From Oscillospiraceae bacterium (GTDB lineage: Bacteria > Bacillota > Clostridia > Oscillospirales > Ruminococcaceae): a stretch of DNA of 64,000 nt. Below are positions 8,204-17,232 of this stretch, piece by piece (within the stretch, counting starts at the first letter, position 1; every line of letters starts with the position of its first letter). The stretch is from positions 1-64,000 of the forward strand of contig JAFQIY010000033.1 in the NCBI GenBank assembly GCA_017415165.1, in the 5' to 3' direction. Position numbers and translations under genes: made by a program. The notes under the pieces were generated by a model. It searched no databases. It had not been told where the DNA came from and saw only the letters and a program-made list of their open reading frames with translations.

Positions 8204-8890
8204 ATGGAAAAGTATACAAGAAAATTCCTTATAAAAATGCCTGATAAGCTTGGTGACGGCAAGGGCTATAAAATCAGTGTCTACAGAAATGAGAAAAATG
8301 CCGCTGTCCTTGAAAGCAATGGCGAAACCTACGGCTTTGAGGTTATTGCTGAAATTACGGGCAATGCTTTCTACAGCGATGAGATGATTGAAAAACGCGG
8401 CGGAAAGCTGCTGTTTCTCGAAATTGAGAGGCGCTGGCTGGTGAAAATTCCTGACAGTCTCGATAAGTACGAGTCTCACTACATTGAGCAGGCTTATCTT
8501 GAGCCTGCAAACGGTTTTCAGGGACGTATCCGCTGTTGGGACGACAAGTTCATCTATACCGAAAAGGCACGCACGGGCAGCAGTATGTCCCGTATAGAAA
8601 ACGAGAGAGAAATTACTGCTGAGGAGTACGCTGAACTGCAGAAAAAAACAATCCTCAATGTGATAAAGAAACGCAGGTACATTATTCCTGTGGGGACTCT
8701 GAAATTCGAACTGGACGTGTTTGAAAATGCCGTGGAAAGCGGCTTCGGAATAATGGAAGCGGAGCTTCCTGAGGAAACAGCAGAGGTGCAGATGCCTGAT
8801 TTTGTGGAAATCGTCAGTGAAGTTACCGAGGACAGCTACTACACAAACAGAAATTTTGCATCTATGGACAAAATCAGACTCGTTAAATAG
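8204..8890 (+). CDS. CYTH-domain protein (triphosphate tunnel family)
   Basis: Encodes 228 residues. The CYTH superfamily signature E-x-E-x-[RK] is seen as L-E-I-E-R-R-W-L-V at about residue 69. It is followed by the charged strand pattern expected for the triphosphate-binding tunnel (G-R-I-R-C-W, Y-T-E-K-A-R, E-R-E-I-T, K-K-R-R-Y, F-E-L-D-V-F). The first 65 residues form a separate segment before the CYTH core. Substrate (inorganic triphosphate, thiamine triphosphate or a nucleotide) cannot be told. The frame is open from 8159, but ATG 8204 has GGAGGA eight bases upstream. Monocistronic by spacing. Confidence 0.8.
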   Translation: MEKYTRKFLIKMPDKLGDGKGYKISVYRNEKNAAVLESNGETYGFEVIAEITGNAFYSDEMIEKRGGKLLFLEIERRWLVKIPDSLDKYESHYIEQAYLEPANGFQGRIRCWDDKFIYTEKARTGSSMSRIENEREITAEEYAELQKKTILNVIKKRRYIIPVGTLKFELDVFENAVESGFGIMEAELPEETAEVQMPDFVEIVSEVTEDSYYTNRNFASMDKIRLVK

Positions 8891-8899
8891 TCGAAACTA

Positions 8900-8928
8900 T
8901 TGACATAATCGTAAATAAATGTTATAAT
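8900..8928 (+). promoter_or_regulatory. Consensus promoter of secD-secF
   Basis: TTGACA, 17-base spacer, TATAAT (8923-8928): both hexamers match the vegetative consensus. The GTG start of secD follows 50 bases downstream. Confidence 0.75.
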
Positions 8929-8977
8929 TAAACGATAATTTGTGTTTGTAAAAACAACGAGAAAGGATGGTTTAATC

Positions 8978-10393
8978 GTGGCAAAGATTAAAAAGCCTGT
9001 TTTCTTTATCGTTTTTGCTTTGATACTCGCTTTTGCGGCTACTGTATTTTTCGGTGTCAAAACATATTACGGCGATATGGAAACAGTTTACATCAAGGGT
9101 ATTGACAACATTCGATTCGGTATCGACATCAAGGGTGGTGTTGACGTAACATTTACATCCCCTGAGGACGTTGATGCTACCGAGTCTCAGCTGGATGCTG
9201 CAAAGGAAGTTATCGTTCAGCGTATGATTTCTCTCGGTATCACAGACTATGAAAGCTATATTGACTACAACAACGATCGTATCATCGTTCGCTTCCCTTG
9301 GAAGGAAAGCGAAAAGAACTTCGACCCTGAGGCTGCTGTAAAGGAACTGGGTGAAACAGCTCAGCTTACCTTCCGTGAGGGCTACGAAACTGATGAGCTC
9401 GGTAACTGGACAGGCGTTACTGCTGAAAATGTTATCCTTGTGGGTGCTGATGTAAAGGAAGCTTATGCGGCTTACACTCAGAGCGACAACGGCGAGATGA
9501 ACTGGCTGGTAAGCCTTGAACTTACAGACGAGGGTGCAAAGAAGTTCGGTGAGGCTACAACAAGACTTGCTGAAACAAGAGGCGTTATCTCTATCTGGAT
9601 GGATGAAACCTGTTTCTCTTATCCTCAGGTTCAGAGCGCAATTACAGACGGTAAGGCACAGATTACAGGTCAGTTTGACGGCGAAGAGGCTAAGGCACTT
9701 GCTGATAAGATTAACTCTGGTGCGCTCCCATTCAAGCTTGTAACTTCAAGCTTCTCCACAATCTCCCCAAGCCTTGGTGCAGGCGCTCTTGAAGCAATGG
9801 TTCTTGCAGGCGTAATTGCATTTGCTTTCATTGCAGTATTTATGATTTTCACATACCGTCTCCCGGGTGCGGTTGCTGTAATCTCCCTTTTTGGTCAGGT
9901 TGCAGGTACACTTGCATTCATCTCAGGTTACTTTGAATTTGTAGCAGGTTCAATCCTTACAATTCCTGGTATCGCAGGTATTATCCTTGCAGTAGGTATG
10001 GGTGTTGACGCAAACGTTATTACCTCTGAGCGTATCAAGGAGGAGCTTAACAACGGCAAGACCCTTCACGGTGCTATCGACGCAGGCTTCAAGCGTGCAT
10101 TCTCCGCTATCCTCGACGGTAACGTAACAATGATTCTTGTTGCGATTATCCTTATGGGTGCATTCGGTACGCCTGACAGTATCTTCTCCAAGATGCTCCA
10201 CTTTGCATTCTTTATGTTCGGTCCGTCCACAGCAGGTACAATCTATTCCTTCGGCTTCACATTGCTGACAGGTGTTGCGCTGAACCTGTTCTTCGGCGTA
10301 TTCTGCTCAAGAATGATGCTTTCAGCACTTTCAAAATTCAAGATTTTCAAAAATCCAAAGCTTTACGGAGGAGGTGCGAAGCGTGAAGTTTAA
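8978..10393 (+). CDS. secD: Protein translocase subunit SecD
   Basis: Encodes 471 residues. SecD, with SecF, uses the proton motive force to pull exported proteins through SecYEG. An N-terminal span (about 8-26) is followed by a large extracytoplasmic region (F-G-I-D-I-K-G-G-V-D-V-T-F typical of P1) and five C-terminal spans with the family pattern around G-V-D-A-N-V-I-T-S-E-R-I-K-E-E. The frame is open from GTG 8942, but GTG 8978 is preferred because GAAAGGA lies 10-17 bases upstream and the protein then begins M-A-K-I-K-K before the membrane span. It overlaps secF by 11 bases. Confidence 0.93.
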   Translation: MAKIKKPVFFIVFALILAFAATVFFGVKTYYGDMETVYIKGIDNIRFGIDIKGGVDVTFTSPEDVDATESQLDAAKEVIVQRMISLGITDYESYIDYNNDRIIVRFPWKESEKNFDPEAAVKELGETAQLTFREGYETDELGNWTGVTAENVILVGADVKEAYAAYTQSDNGEMNWLVSLELTDEGAKKFGEATTRLAETRGVISIWMDETCFSYPQVQSAITDGKAQITGQFDGEEAKALADKINSGALPFKLVTSSFSTISPSLGAGALEAMVLAGVIAFAFIAVFMIFTYRLPGAVAVISLFGQVAGTLAFISGYFEFVAGSILTIPGIAGIILAVGMGVDANVITSERIKEELNNGKTLHGAIDAGFKRAFSAILDGNVTMILVAIILMGAFGTPDSIFSKMLHFAFFMFGPSTAGTIYSFGFTLLTGVALNLFFGVFCSRMMLSALSKFKIFKNPKLYGGGAKREV

Positions 10394-11345
10394 TTTCGAT
10401 TTTATCAAAAACAAGAAGATTTACTTCATTATTTCTGCGGTTCTTATTTCCGTATCGCTTCTTTCCTCGTTTGTTTTCGGAGTAAACCTTGACATTCAGT
10501 TTAAGGGCGGTACAATTCTTACATTTATTTATGACAACGAAATTGACCAGGCTGAATTTGAAAAGACTGCTGTTGATGCACTCGGCGGTATGGGTGTAAA
10601 ATCCACAATCGGTGAGGACTTCTCCTCAGGAAGAAATAATATCCAGCTTTCACTTATCTCAAATGAGGGTCTTTCCTCCGATAAGCAGATTGCACTTACA
10701 GATGCACTTACGGAAAAGTATTCCGCAAACGCACTTGAGCTGCTGCAGTCATCTGACGTTTCTCCTGCTTCAGGTAAGGAATTCTTCCTGAAATGTATTG
10801 TTGCGGTTATTCTTTCCTTTATTGTTCTTGTTGTATATATTGCTATCCGATTCAAGAATATCGGCGGCTGGCTTGCAGGTATCTGCGGTATTCTCGCACT
10901 TATCCACGACTGTATCATAGTTTACGGCACATTCGTAATCTGCGGTATGCCTATTGATGCTAACTTTATGGCGGTTATTCTTACAATTCTCGGTTACTCA
11001 ATCAACGATACAATCGTTATCTATGACCGTGTCCGTGAAAATGAAATTCTTTACAGAAAGAGCAAGACTCGTGCTGAGATTGTAAACCTCAGTATCAATC
11101 AGTCTCTCACACGTTCCATCAACACATCCCTTACTACAATTATGGCAATGCTCGTTGTAACAATCGTAGCAGCTGTTTATGGTGTAGATTCCATCTTCTC
11201 TTTCTCGTTCCCGATGATGATTGGTATGCTTTGCGGTGCATACTCTTCTATCTGCTTCATTTGTCCGCTCTGGCATATGCTTTCCGAAAAGCTGGACAAG
11301 ATAAAGAAGAAAAACAATCACGGCAAAAAGCGCAGACACGCGTAA
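10383..11345 (+). CDS. secF: Protein translocase subunit SecF
   Basis: Encodes 320 residues, six-span partner of SecD. Visible features are D-I-Q-F-K-G-G-T in the first extracytoplasmic region, I-G-Y-S-I-N-D-T-I-V-I-Y-D-R-V-R-E-N in the conserved membrane segment, and R-S-I-N-T-S-L-T-T. The tail is strongly basic. GTG 10383 is chosen over GTG 10374 because GGAGGAG at 10366-10372 sits at the usual distance only from the former. Translation is probably coupled to secD. Confidence 0.93.
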   Translation: MKFNFDFIKNKKIYFIISAVLISVSLLSSFVFGVNLDIQFKGGTILTFIYDNEIDQAEFEKTAVDALGGMGVKSTIGEDFSSGRNNIQLSLISNEGLSSDKQIALTDALTEKYSANALELLQSSDVSPASGKEFFLKCIVAVILSFIVLVVYIAIRFKNIGGWLAGICGILALIHDCIIVYGTFVICGMPIDANFMAVILTILGYSINDTIVIYDRVRENEILYRKSKTRAEIVNLSINQSLTRSINTSLTTIMAMLVVTIVAAVYGVDSIFSFSFPMMIGMLCGAYSSICFICPLWHMLSEKLDKIKKKNNHGKKRRHA

Positions 11346-11361
11346 GAAATTCAATAACAAT

Positions 11362-11391
11362 ACGGCAGAACGGAGTTTTTCGTTCTGCTGT
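11362..11391 (+). terminator. Weak hairpin after secF
   Basis: Inverted repeat ACGGCAGAACG / CGTTCTGCTGT with a TTTTT-containing loop and no clear trailing T-run, so it may only attenuate. Confidence 0.35.
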
Positions 11392-11417
11392 CGTTGCATT
11401 TTGAGGAGTGATTTTCA

Positions 11418-12209
11418 GTGAAAGCGGGAGTTTCAACAGCTTGCCTGTACCCGATGGTACTGGAAAAAGCTTTTCAGTCACTTGCTGAAACAGGTGTAAG
11501 AACTGCAGAAATTTTCGTAAATTCCCATTGTGAGCTTTCCGACCCGTACAAGGGCGAAATGCTTGCGATACAGAAGGAATACGGCATTGACGTTGTTTCG
11601 GTGCACCCGTTCACCTGCGGAATTGAACCGATGATGCTTTTCACGGCTTATGAGCGCAGGGTTTCGGATATGCTTGATTATTACAAGCGCTTTTTTGAGT
11701 ATATGAACGATTTCGGTGCAAAATATTTCGTTCTTCACGGCAATAAAAATCAGAATTCCTGCGAGGACGAGGTGTATTTTGAACGCTTCATAAAGCTTCA
11801 GGATACAGCTGAAAGCTTTGGAGTGTGCGTGGTGCAGGAAAATGTCTCACGATGCACAGGCGGAAGTCTTGATTTCCTTGTGAAGATGAAAAATGCGCTG
11901 GGCGAAAAAGCTTGCTTCGTGCTGGACTTGAAACAGGCTCACCGTGCAGAAAATGACCCTACTGAAATGGTTAAGGCGCTTGGAAAAAATATTAAGCACG
12001 TCCACTTTTCTGACTGCGGAAGGGCAGGGGACTGTCTGAAATTCGGCTTCGGAGAATATGATAATAAAGCTTTCTTTACCGCACTTAAAGAGCAGGGGTA
12101 CAGCGGAAATGTTATCCTTGAGCTTTACAGAAACGGCTTCGGCGAGACTGCCGAGCTGGCGGAAAACTGTGTGGAAATGCAGAATTACTTAGATAAATTT
12201 GATTATTGA
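11418..12209 (+). CDS. TIM-barrel sugar-phosphate isomerase/epimerase-like protein
   Basis: Encodes 263 residues of the AP-endonuclease-2/xylose-isomerase-like TIM-barrel superfamily. Metal-binding positions are suggested by [34 protein letters not shown] and V-I-L-E-L-Y. These supply the His, Glu and Asp residues that bind a divalent metal in related epimerases. Substrate unknown. GTG start with GAGGAG 11 bases upstream. The downstream glyS starts 23 bases after the stop, so they may be co-transcribed. Confidence 0.75.
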   Translation: MKAGVSTACLYPMVLEKAFQSLAETGVRTAEIFVNSHCELSDPYKGEMLAIQKEYGIDVVSVHPFTCGIEPMMLFTAYERRVSDMLDYYKRFFEYMNDFGAKYFVLHGNKNQNSCEDEVYFERFIKLQDTAESFGVCVVQENVSRCTGGSLDFLVKMKNALGEKACFVLDLKQAHRAENDPTEMVKALGKNIKHVHFSDCGRAGDCLKFGFGEYDNKAFFTALKEQGYSGNVILELYRNGFGETAELAENCVEMQNYLDKFDY

Positions 12210-12232
12210 AAATAGGTATGGAGGTCTTTGAA

Positions 12233-13606
12233 ATGGCAGAAAAAACTATGGACAAAATTGTTGCCCTTTGTAAGGGCAGAGGTTATGTTTACCCTGGCTC
12301 CGAAATTTACGGCGGTCTTGCAAACACTTGGGATTACGGTCCTCTCGGCGTGCTCCTCAAGAACAATATCAAGAACGCTTGGCTCAAGAAGTTCGTTCAG
12401 GAATGTCCTTACAACGTCGGTCTTGACAGTGCAATCCTTATGAATCCACAGACTTGGGTTGCTTCAGGTCACCTCGGCGGCTTCTCTGACCCTCTTATGG
12501 ACTGCCGTGAGTGTAAGACTCGTCACCGTGCTGACCAGCTTATCGAAACTCAGACAGGCACAAACCCAACAGGCTGGACAAACGAGCAGATGAGCGAATT
12601 CATCGAAAACAATGATATCAAGTGCCCACACTGCGGAAAGAAGAACTTTACTTCCATCCGTCAGTTCAACCTTATGTTCAAGACATTCCAGGGCGTTACT
12701 GAGGATTCCAAGGCTGAGCTTTATCTCCGTCCCGAAACTGCACAGGGTATCTTCGTAAACTTTGCAAACATCCAGCGTACAACCCGTAAGAAGGTTCCTT
12801 TCGGTGTTGCTCAGGTTGGTAAGTCCTTCCGTAACGAAATCACTCCGGGTAACTTTATTTTCCGTGTTCGTGAGTTCGAACAGATGGAGCTTGAATTCTT
12901 CTGTAAGCCGGGCACAGACCTTGAATGGTTCCAGTATTGGAGAGGCTACTGCCGTGACTTCCTTACAGGTCTTGGCATTGACGAGGAACACCTCCGTCTC
13001 CGTGACCACTCTCCTGAGGAGCTCTGCTTCTACTCCAAGGCAACAACTGACTTCGAGTATCTCTTCCCATTCGGCTGGGGCGAACTCTGGGGTGTTGCTG
13101 ACAGAACAGACTACGACCTTACCCAGCACATCAAGACAAGCGGTAAGTCCCTTGAATACTTTGACCCTGAGACAAACGAGAAGTACGTGCCATACGTTAT
13201 CGAGCCATCTCTCGGCGTAGAAAGACTCTTCCTTGCAATCGTATGCGAAGCTTACGACGAAGAAGAAATCGGCGAGGGCGACGTTCGTACAGTAATGCAC
13301 CTCCACCCTGCACTTGCACCAATCAAGGCTGCTGTTCTTCCTCTTACAAAGAAACTCAAGGACCAGGCTATGGAAGTTTACACAATGCTCTCCAAGCACT
13401 TCAGCGTTGATTATGACGAAGCTGGTCAGATTGGTAAGCGTTACCGCCGTCAGGACGAAATCGGTACACCGTTCTGTATCACATATGACTTTGATACACT
13501 TGAAAAAGACGGCTGCGTAACAGTTCGTGACAGAGATACAATGGAACAGGAAAGAGTTAAGATTGAAGACCTTGTTGCTTACCTCAACAAGAAGCTGGAA
13601 TATTAA
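12233..13606 (+). CDS. glyS: Glycyl-tRNA synthetase, single-chain class IIa type
   Basis: Encodes 457 residues. It charges tRNA-Gly. Class II motifs are visible: motif 2 around F-R-N-E-I-T-P-G, the eukaryote-like glycine pocket [11 protein letters not shown], and motif 3 in E-P-S-L-G-V-E-R. The zinc-type segment C-P-H-C-G-K-K lies near residue 132 with M-D-C-R-E-C upstream. A C-terminal anticodon-binding domain covers about 355-457. ATG 12233 is preferred over the in-frame ATG 12206 because AGGAGGT-like GGAGG lies between them. No T-box leader is present. Confidence 0.95.
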   Translation: MAEKTMDKIVALCKGRGYVYPGSEIYGGLANTWDYGPLGVLLKNNIKNAWLKKFVQECPYNVGLDSAILMNPQTWVASGHLGGFSDPLMDCRECKTRHRADQLIETQTGTNPTGWTNEQMSEFIENNDIKCPHCGKKNFTSIRQFNLMFKTFQGVTEDSKAELYLRPETAQGIFVNFANIQRTTRKKVPFGVAQVGKSFRNEITPGNFIFRVREFEQMELEFFCKPGTDLEWFQYWRGYCRDFLTGLGIDEEHLRLRDHSPEELCFYSKATTDFEYLFPFGWGELWGVADRTDYDLTQHIKTSGKSLEYFDPETNEKYVPYVIEPSLGVERLFLAIVCEAYDEEEIGEGDVRTVMHLHPALAPIKAAVLPLTKKLKDQAMEVYTMLSKHFSVDYDEAGQIGKRYRRQDEIGTPFCITYDFDTLEKDGCVTVRDRDTMEQERVKIEDLVAYLNKKLEY

Positions 13607-13741
13607 TTCGCAATTCGTAATTCGCAATGCGTAATTAATTGTTAAATAAAAAGTGGAAAGTGATTTTTAATCTCACTTTCCACTTTTTTATTGCTGTAAG
13701 CAATAGGATAATTGCGAATTGCGCATTACGAATTACGAATT
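13605..13741. repeat. Intergenic inverted-repeat element enclosing a terminator
   Basis: Imperfect arms of about 31 bases (left 13605-13635, right 13710-13741), both built from variations of AATTCGTAATTCGCAAT, flank the terminator at 13648-13689 and a small hairpin ATTGCT/AGCAAT at 13690-13704. The arms abut the stop codons of both convergent genes. The layout resembles a small palindromic MITE-like unit; no terminal duplication was established. Confidence 0.6.
13648..13689. terminator. Bidirectional terminator between glyS and the TPR gene
   Basis: Thirteen-plus-pair stem AAGTGGAAAGTGA / TCACTTTCCACTT, A-run on the left and T-run on the right, so it can work for both convergent genes. Confidence 0.8.
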
Positions 13742-14386
13742 TTAATCAAGCTTAGCAAGCTGCTCCTGAATTGCATCAATCTTCGGATAGTGAAGCTCCT
13801 TGGCTTTTGCAAGAGATTCTTCAGACTTTGCATATTCAAACGACATCTTGTATGCAATTGCAAGATATGCGTGGATATCAGCTTTTTCAGGGTAGAATTT
13901 CCGTGCTTTTTCAAGATAATTTATCGCCGACATCGGCTTGTCAAGCTCAATGTAAACCGAGCCAAGGCTTGTATAGAGCGGCACGGAAGCGTTGTTTTCA
14001 GGGTCGTATTTCAGCGCTTTTTCGTAGCTTTCAACTGCTTTGTCACGGTCACCTGTTTTTCTGTACGCAACACCCAGATTTACCCACGCTTCAAAGTTTG
14101 CAGGTTCAATTTCAAGGCTCATTTTGTAGTAAGCTATGCTTTTTTCATACTCACCCATCTGACAGTAGCAATCAGCAATTCCGTCATAAAGTTTTTCTTC
14201 CTTGTATATGTTGAGCCCACGCTCCTGCGCTGTAAAATAGCTTTCAAGCGCCTCTGTGTATTTTTGCTCCTTGTATAAGCTGTCAGCGTTACGGGCGGTT
14301 TTATCTCCCGTTGGAGTTGACTTACAGGCAGTAAATACAAGCGCAGACGCAACTGCAATCACAGCCGCAAGCTTTCGCAGTTTCAT
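13742..14386 (-). CDS. TPR-repeat lipoprotein
   Basis: Encodes 214 residues. A basic N-terminus and hydrophobic segment end in L-V-F-T-A-C, a plausible lipobox with Cys at about 21. The remainder holds about four to five tetratricopeptide repeats (A-D-S-L-Y-K-E-Q-K-Y-T-E-A-L; E-K-S-I-A-Y-Y-K; P-A-N-F-E-A-W-V-N-L-G-V-A-Y; D-P-E-N-N). The start at 14386 is preferred over the ATG at 14404 because GAAAGGA sits just upstream and the signal sequence then begins at once. Probably a membrane-attached scaffold; last gene of the long reverse-strand cluster, 49 bases from the membrane protein upstream. Confidence 0.8.
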   Translation of the reverse strand: MKLRKLAAVIAVASALVFTACKSTPTGDKTARNADSLYKEQKYTEALESYFTAQERGLNIYKEEKLYDGIADCYCQMGEYEKSIAYYKMSLEIEPANFEAWVNLGVAYRKTGDRDKAVESYEKALKYDPENNASVPLYTSLGSVYIELDKPMSAINYLEKARKFYPEKADIHAYLAIAYKMSFEYAKSEESLAKAKELHYPKIDAIQEQLAKLD

Positions 14387-14435
14387 AAAATACAGTCCTT
14401 TCATTTATTTGTTGAAATTATAAGTTACCATCGGA

Positions 14436-14933
14436 TTAAATGCTGACCTGCCCTTTTTTGAAGCGGTCTTTCAGCGGCAGATAGTAAATCAGCAGCATAA
14501 ACAACGGTTGCTGCCAGGAAAAAACTATGGCATATAGAGTCAGGTTTATATTTGAAACAAGAATGGAAACGATAAAAGCAGCTATTGAGGAAATTATAAT
14601 GAACCATTTTGTGAAGTTTACTTCGGATTGCTCAATAATATCGGTTTTTCTGATTGTTGCCAAACGGAGCACTGCCGCAAAAATTGCAATGAATATTGCT
14701 GTAATAATCACATATACGAACACAATCAGAAGAATAAAGCCGTTTACAGCCGCAACGCCAATATTAACGAAAGGCGAAATATCCGCACCGTCAACAATCA
14801 CCTCGTCAGCGTATTCAATCATATGATTTGTAAACATACTGAGATATACTTCTCTTACATATCCCACAGAAAAGAACCAGTTAAGCGCAGAAACAATTAT
14901 CAACAGAATTTTTCTCAGTAAGCTTTTATTCAT
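14436..14933 (-). CDS. Hypothetical membrane protein, four predicted spans
   Basis: Encodes 165 residues. Hydrophobic segments at about 8-26, 58-90, 108-128 and 131-152 suggest four spans, with a basic C-terminal tail. An extracytoplasmic loop (about 27-57) is acidic. No family recognised. GGAGG lies eight bases before the ATG. It lies between the deoxyribonucleotidase (38-base gap) and the TPR lipoprotein on the same strand. Confidence 0.7.
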   Translation of the reverse strand: MNKSLLRKILLIIVSALNWFFSVGYVREVYLSMFTNHMIEYADEVIVDGADISPFVNIGVAAVNGFILLIVFVYVIITAIFIAIFAAVLRLATIRKTDIIEQSEVNFTKWFIIISSIAAFIVSILVSNINLTLYAIVFSWQQPLFMLLIYYLPLKDRFKKGQVSI

Positions 14934-14971
14934 AGTAATCCTCCGTCCTGTTTGAGTCTAAATAAATGTAA

Positions 14972-15511
14972 TCAGATTTTCTCAATAGCTTTGTAGACGT
15001 CTTCCCAGCAGTTCACCCTCACCATACCATTCTCCTTAGCATCAAAGCTTCGGTTGTGAGGTGCAGTAAAAAGCAGCTTTGCGTAATCGCCGTCAAGCAG
15101 GTTATGTACCCCGTCATCAATCAGCACATCGCCCCTGATAAGCGGCTTGCTGCCCGTGATGATAACGTGCCTCCAGTCGATGAAAGGGAAGTGCCTGAAC
15201 AGCACCTTTTCCATTTTCACTTTCATCACCTGATAGGGCGAGTTTGTGACAATGAAAACCTCGTGCCCCTCGGAAATAAGCTTTTGTAAGTAGTGCGCAG
15301 TACCTTCCAACGGTTCAACCGTTTCATACAGCTCGTCCTCAAGTAAGAGCGCATACATTTCCTCGTGGGAAACCGAGAGAAAAGCCTCTGACGGGTCCCA
15401 CGTTGTAACATCAGCTGCATTGACAGCCGTGCCGAACCGCTTGTTTGCGTAGTTTATCCACGCTTCCGTCAGGTTTTCGATTGTGTCGTCCATATCAACG
15501 AGAATTATCAT
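14972..15511 (-). CDS. 5'(3')-deoxyribonucleotidase, HAD family (NT5C type)
   Basis: Encodes 179 residues. The HAD motif I is D-M-D-D-T (residues 5-9), motif II lies in I-V-T-N-S, and motif III/IV appears as K-P-L-I-R-G-D-V-L-I-D-D-G-V-H-N. This matches the NT5C family that dephosphorylates deoxynucleoside monophosphates, balancing nucleotide pools. Two bases separate its start from the upstream rlmD-like stop, so translation is likely coupled. Confidence 0.83.
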   Translation of the reverse strand: MIILVDMDDTIENLTEAWINYANKRFGTAVNAADVTTWDPSEAFLSVSHEEMYALLLEDELYETVEPLEGTAHYLQKLISEGHEVFIVTNSPYQVMKVKMEKVLFRHFPFIDWRHVIITGSKPLIRGDVLIDDGVHNLLDGDYAKLLFTAPHNRSFDAKENGMVRVNCWEDVYKAIEKI

Positions 15512-15513
15512 AA

Positions 15514-16872
15514 TTACTGCCTTTCAAATTTGCAAACGCACTCAACGTGACTCGTTCTCGGAAATAAATCAAACGCACGCACCTTTTTCGGTGTATAACC
15601 CTTTTCCGCAAGATACTTCGCATCTCTTGCCGCTGTAGCAGGGTTGCAGGAAATCATCACAATCTGCTTCGGAGCCATACGCACAATGCTGTCGAGAGTA
15701 AGCTCGTCACAGCCCTTTCTCGGCGGGTCGATAACCACAACGTCAGGCTTGATGTCCTCATTAGCAAGCTTTTCAGCAAGCTTGCCTGCGTCACCGCAGT
15801 AGAATTCAGCGTTTGTAACACCGTTTGCTTCGGCATTATGCTTCGCATTTTCAACAGCTTCGGGAATAATCTCACAGCCGATGATTTTGCCTGCCTTGTC
15901 CGAAAATGACAAGCCGATTGTTCCTGCACCGCAGTACAAATCAAGCACGGTTTCGCCGCCTGTAAGTTCAGCGTAGTTCATACCGCAGCGGTAAAGCTTC
16001 TCAGCCTGAGCCGTGTTGACCTGATAGAAGGACATCGGCGAAAGGGTAATCTTCTTGCCGCAGAGCAGGTCACAAATCTCGTCGCTGCCCCAAAGAGTGA
16101 TATTTTTGTCACCCATAATCACGTTTGTATTCTTCGGATTTATGTTCATAACAACGCTCTTTATGCCGTCAAACTTTTCCGCCGCAAGTGCGCCAAGCTC
16201 GGCGAACTGAGCCTTGTATTTTTCATTCTTCACAACAAAGCAGAGCATAATCTCGCCGCTGTGAAAGCCGCGTCTGATGTAAATGTGACGGAGCACGCCG
16301 CTTCCTGTTTCCTCGTTGTAGGCGGGAATTTTCTTTTCGTTCACATAGTCAAGGCAAAACTGTGCAAGCTTGCCGAAAATTTCAGGCTGTAGAGTACAAC
16401 CGCAGTATGGCACAACACGGTGACTTCTCTTTGAGTAGAAGCCGCAGACAGCCTTGCCGTCCTGTTCTGCAACGGGATACTGTGCCTTGTTGCGGTAAAA
16501 CTCAGTTTCGCCGCCGCAGATTTCCTCAAAGGGAATATCCTTAAAGCCGCCCAAACGCTCAAAAGCGTCACGGACAAGCTTGTCCTTTACCGCAAGCTCC
16601 GCCTTATAGGAAATGTGACGGAACGTACATCCGCCGCACTTTGCCGATACGGGACAGTTGCTTTCAGTGCGATCGGGGGAGGGGGTGATAAGCTTGTCGA
16701 TGATGCCGTAGCAGTAGCTTTTTGCCACCTTGACAATCTTGCAGGAAATAACATCACCGACAGCGGTAAGCGGTACGAATACCGCCATACCGTCCTCGGT
16801 TCTGCCGACGCCATTTCCCTCGGCAGTCATTCCCGTTATTTCAAGGGTGCAGAAATCATTCTTCTTTATCAT
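15514..16872 (-). CDS. rlmD: TrmA/RlmD-family RNA (uracil-5-)-methyltransferase
   Basis: Encodes 452 residues. An N-terminal TRAM domain (about 5-60) is followed by a Fe-S motif (C-P-V-S-A-K-C-G-G-C-T-F near 75, with a later Cys), the SAM-binding Rossmann fold (V-L-D-L-Y-C-G-A-G-T-I-G) and the catalytic region D-P-P-R-K-G-C followed by S-C-N-P-A-T with the nucleophilic Cys. Such enzymes methylate U1939 or U747 of 23S rRNA; the exact target cannot be read from sequence. Its start overlaps the zinc-ribbon gene by four bases. Confidence 0.88.
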   Translation of the reverse strand: MIKKNDFCTLEITGMTAEGNGVGRTEDGMAVFVPLTAVGDVISCKIVKVAKSYCYGIIDKLITPSPDRTESNCPVSAKCGGCTFRHISYKAELAVKDKLVRDAFERLGGFKDIPFEEICGGETEFYRNKAQYPVAEQDGKAVCGFYSKRSHRVVPYCGCTLQPEIFGKLAQFCLDYVNEKKIPAYNEETGSGVLRHIYIRRGFHSGEIMLCFVVKNEKYKAQFAELGALAAEKFDGIKSVVMNINPKNTNVIMGDKNITLWGSDEICDLLCGKKITLSPMSFYQVNTAQAEKLYRCGMNYAELTGGETVLDLYCGAGTIGLSFSDKAGKIIGCEIIPEAVENAKHNAEANGVTNAEFYCGDAGKLAEKLANEDIKPDVVVIDPPRKGCDELTLDSIVRMAPKQIVMISCNPATAARDAKYLAEKGYTPKKVRAFDLFPRTSHVECVCKFERQ

Positions 16873-17219
16873 ACGTCAAGCTTTGCTCCGCACTTGCCGC
16901 AGAAGGCGATATCCTTTGCACATTCAGCACCGCACTGAGGGCAGGTTCTTGCCTTCTTAGGCTCAGTTTCATCAAGCTTAGCCTTGATTTCTGTAATCTC
17001 GTCAACAAGCTTACCCATAAGATAGGAACGGTCTGTACCGCTCATTTTTTCAGCGTAGTAAGCCTTGCCGAGTTCGGCGTATTTTTCTTTCAGCTTAACA
17101 CGAAGCTGACTTCTGTCAATCTGCACCTTTGAGTAGTCGATTGCCTCGCCTGCCTTTGCGGAAGCCTTGTCAAAAATATCCTTTGCACCTGCAACAATGT
17201 TATCAAAATTGAATTCCAT
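16869..17219 (-). CDS. Small protein with C-terminal zinc ribbon
   Basis: Encodes 116 residues. The first 80 residues are charged and helical, probably coiled-coil (D-R-S-Q-L-R-V-K-L-K-E-K-Y-A-E-L). The last 25 hold a zinc ribbon C-P-Q-C ... C-G-K-C. Similar zinc-ribbon helical proteins are common in Clostridia without assigned function. GGAGG precedes the ATG. It lies inside the cluster, 13 bases after hemZ and overlapping rlmD. Confidence 0.75.
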   Translation of the reverse strand: MEFNFDNIVAGAKDIFDKASAKAGEAIDYSKVQIDRSQLRVKLKEKYAELGKAYYAEKMSGTDRSYLMGKLVDEITEIKAKLDETEPKKARTCPQCGAECAKDIAFCGKCGAKLDV

Positions 17220-17232
17220 AGTAAAAATCCTC

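Noticed and set aside
12180..12232. T-box leader for glyS
   Set aside because: Only 23 bases separate glyS from the preceding gene; there is no room for a T-box and no matching motif.
12464..13627. 387-residue reverse-strand ORF opposite glyS
   Set aside because: Long only because of biased codon use in glyS; no start signal, Cys/Val/Leu-rich without domain pattern.
13712..14278. 188-residue forward ORF opposite the TPR gene
   Set aside because: Antisense to a clear TPR lipoprotein; it lacks a ribosome site and is rich in Cys and Phe as expected for a shadow.
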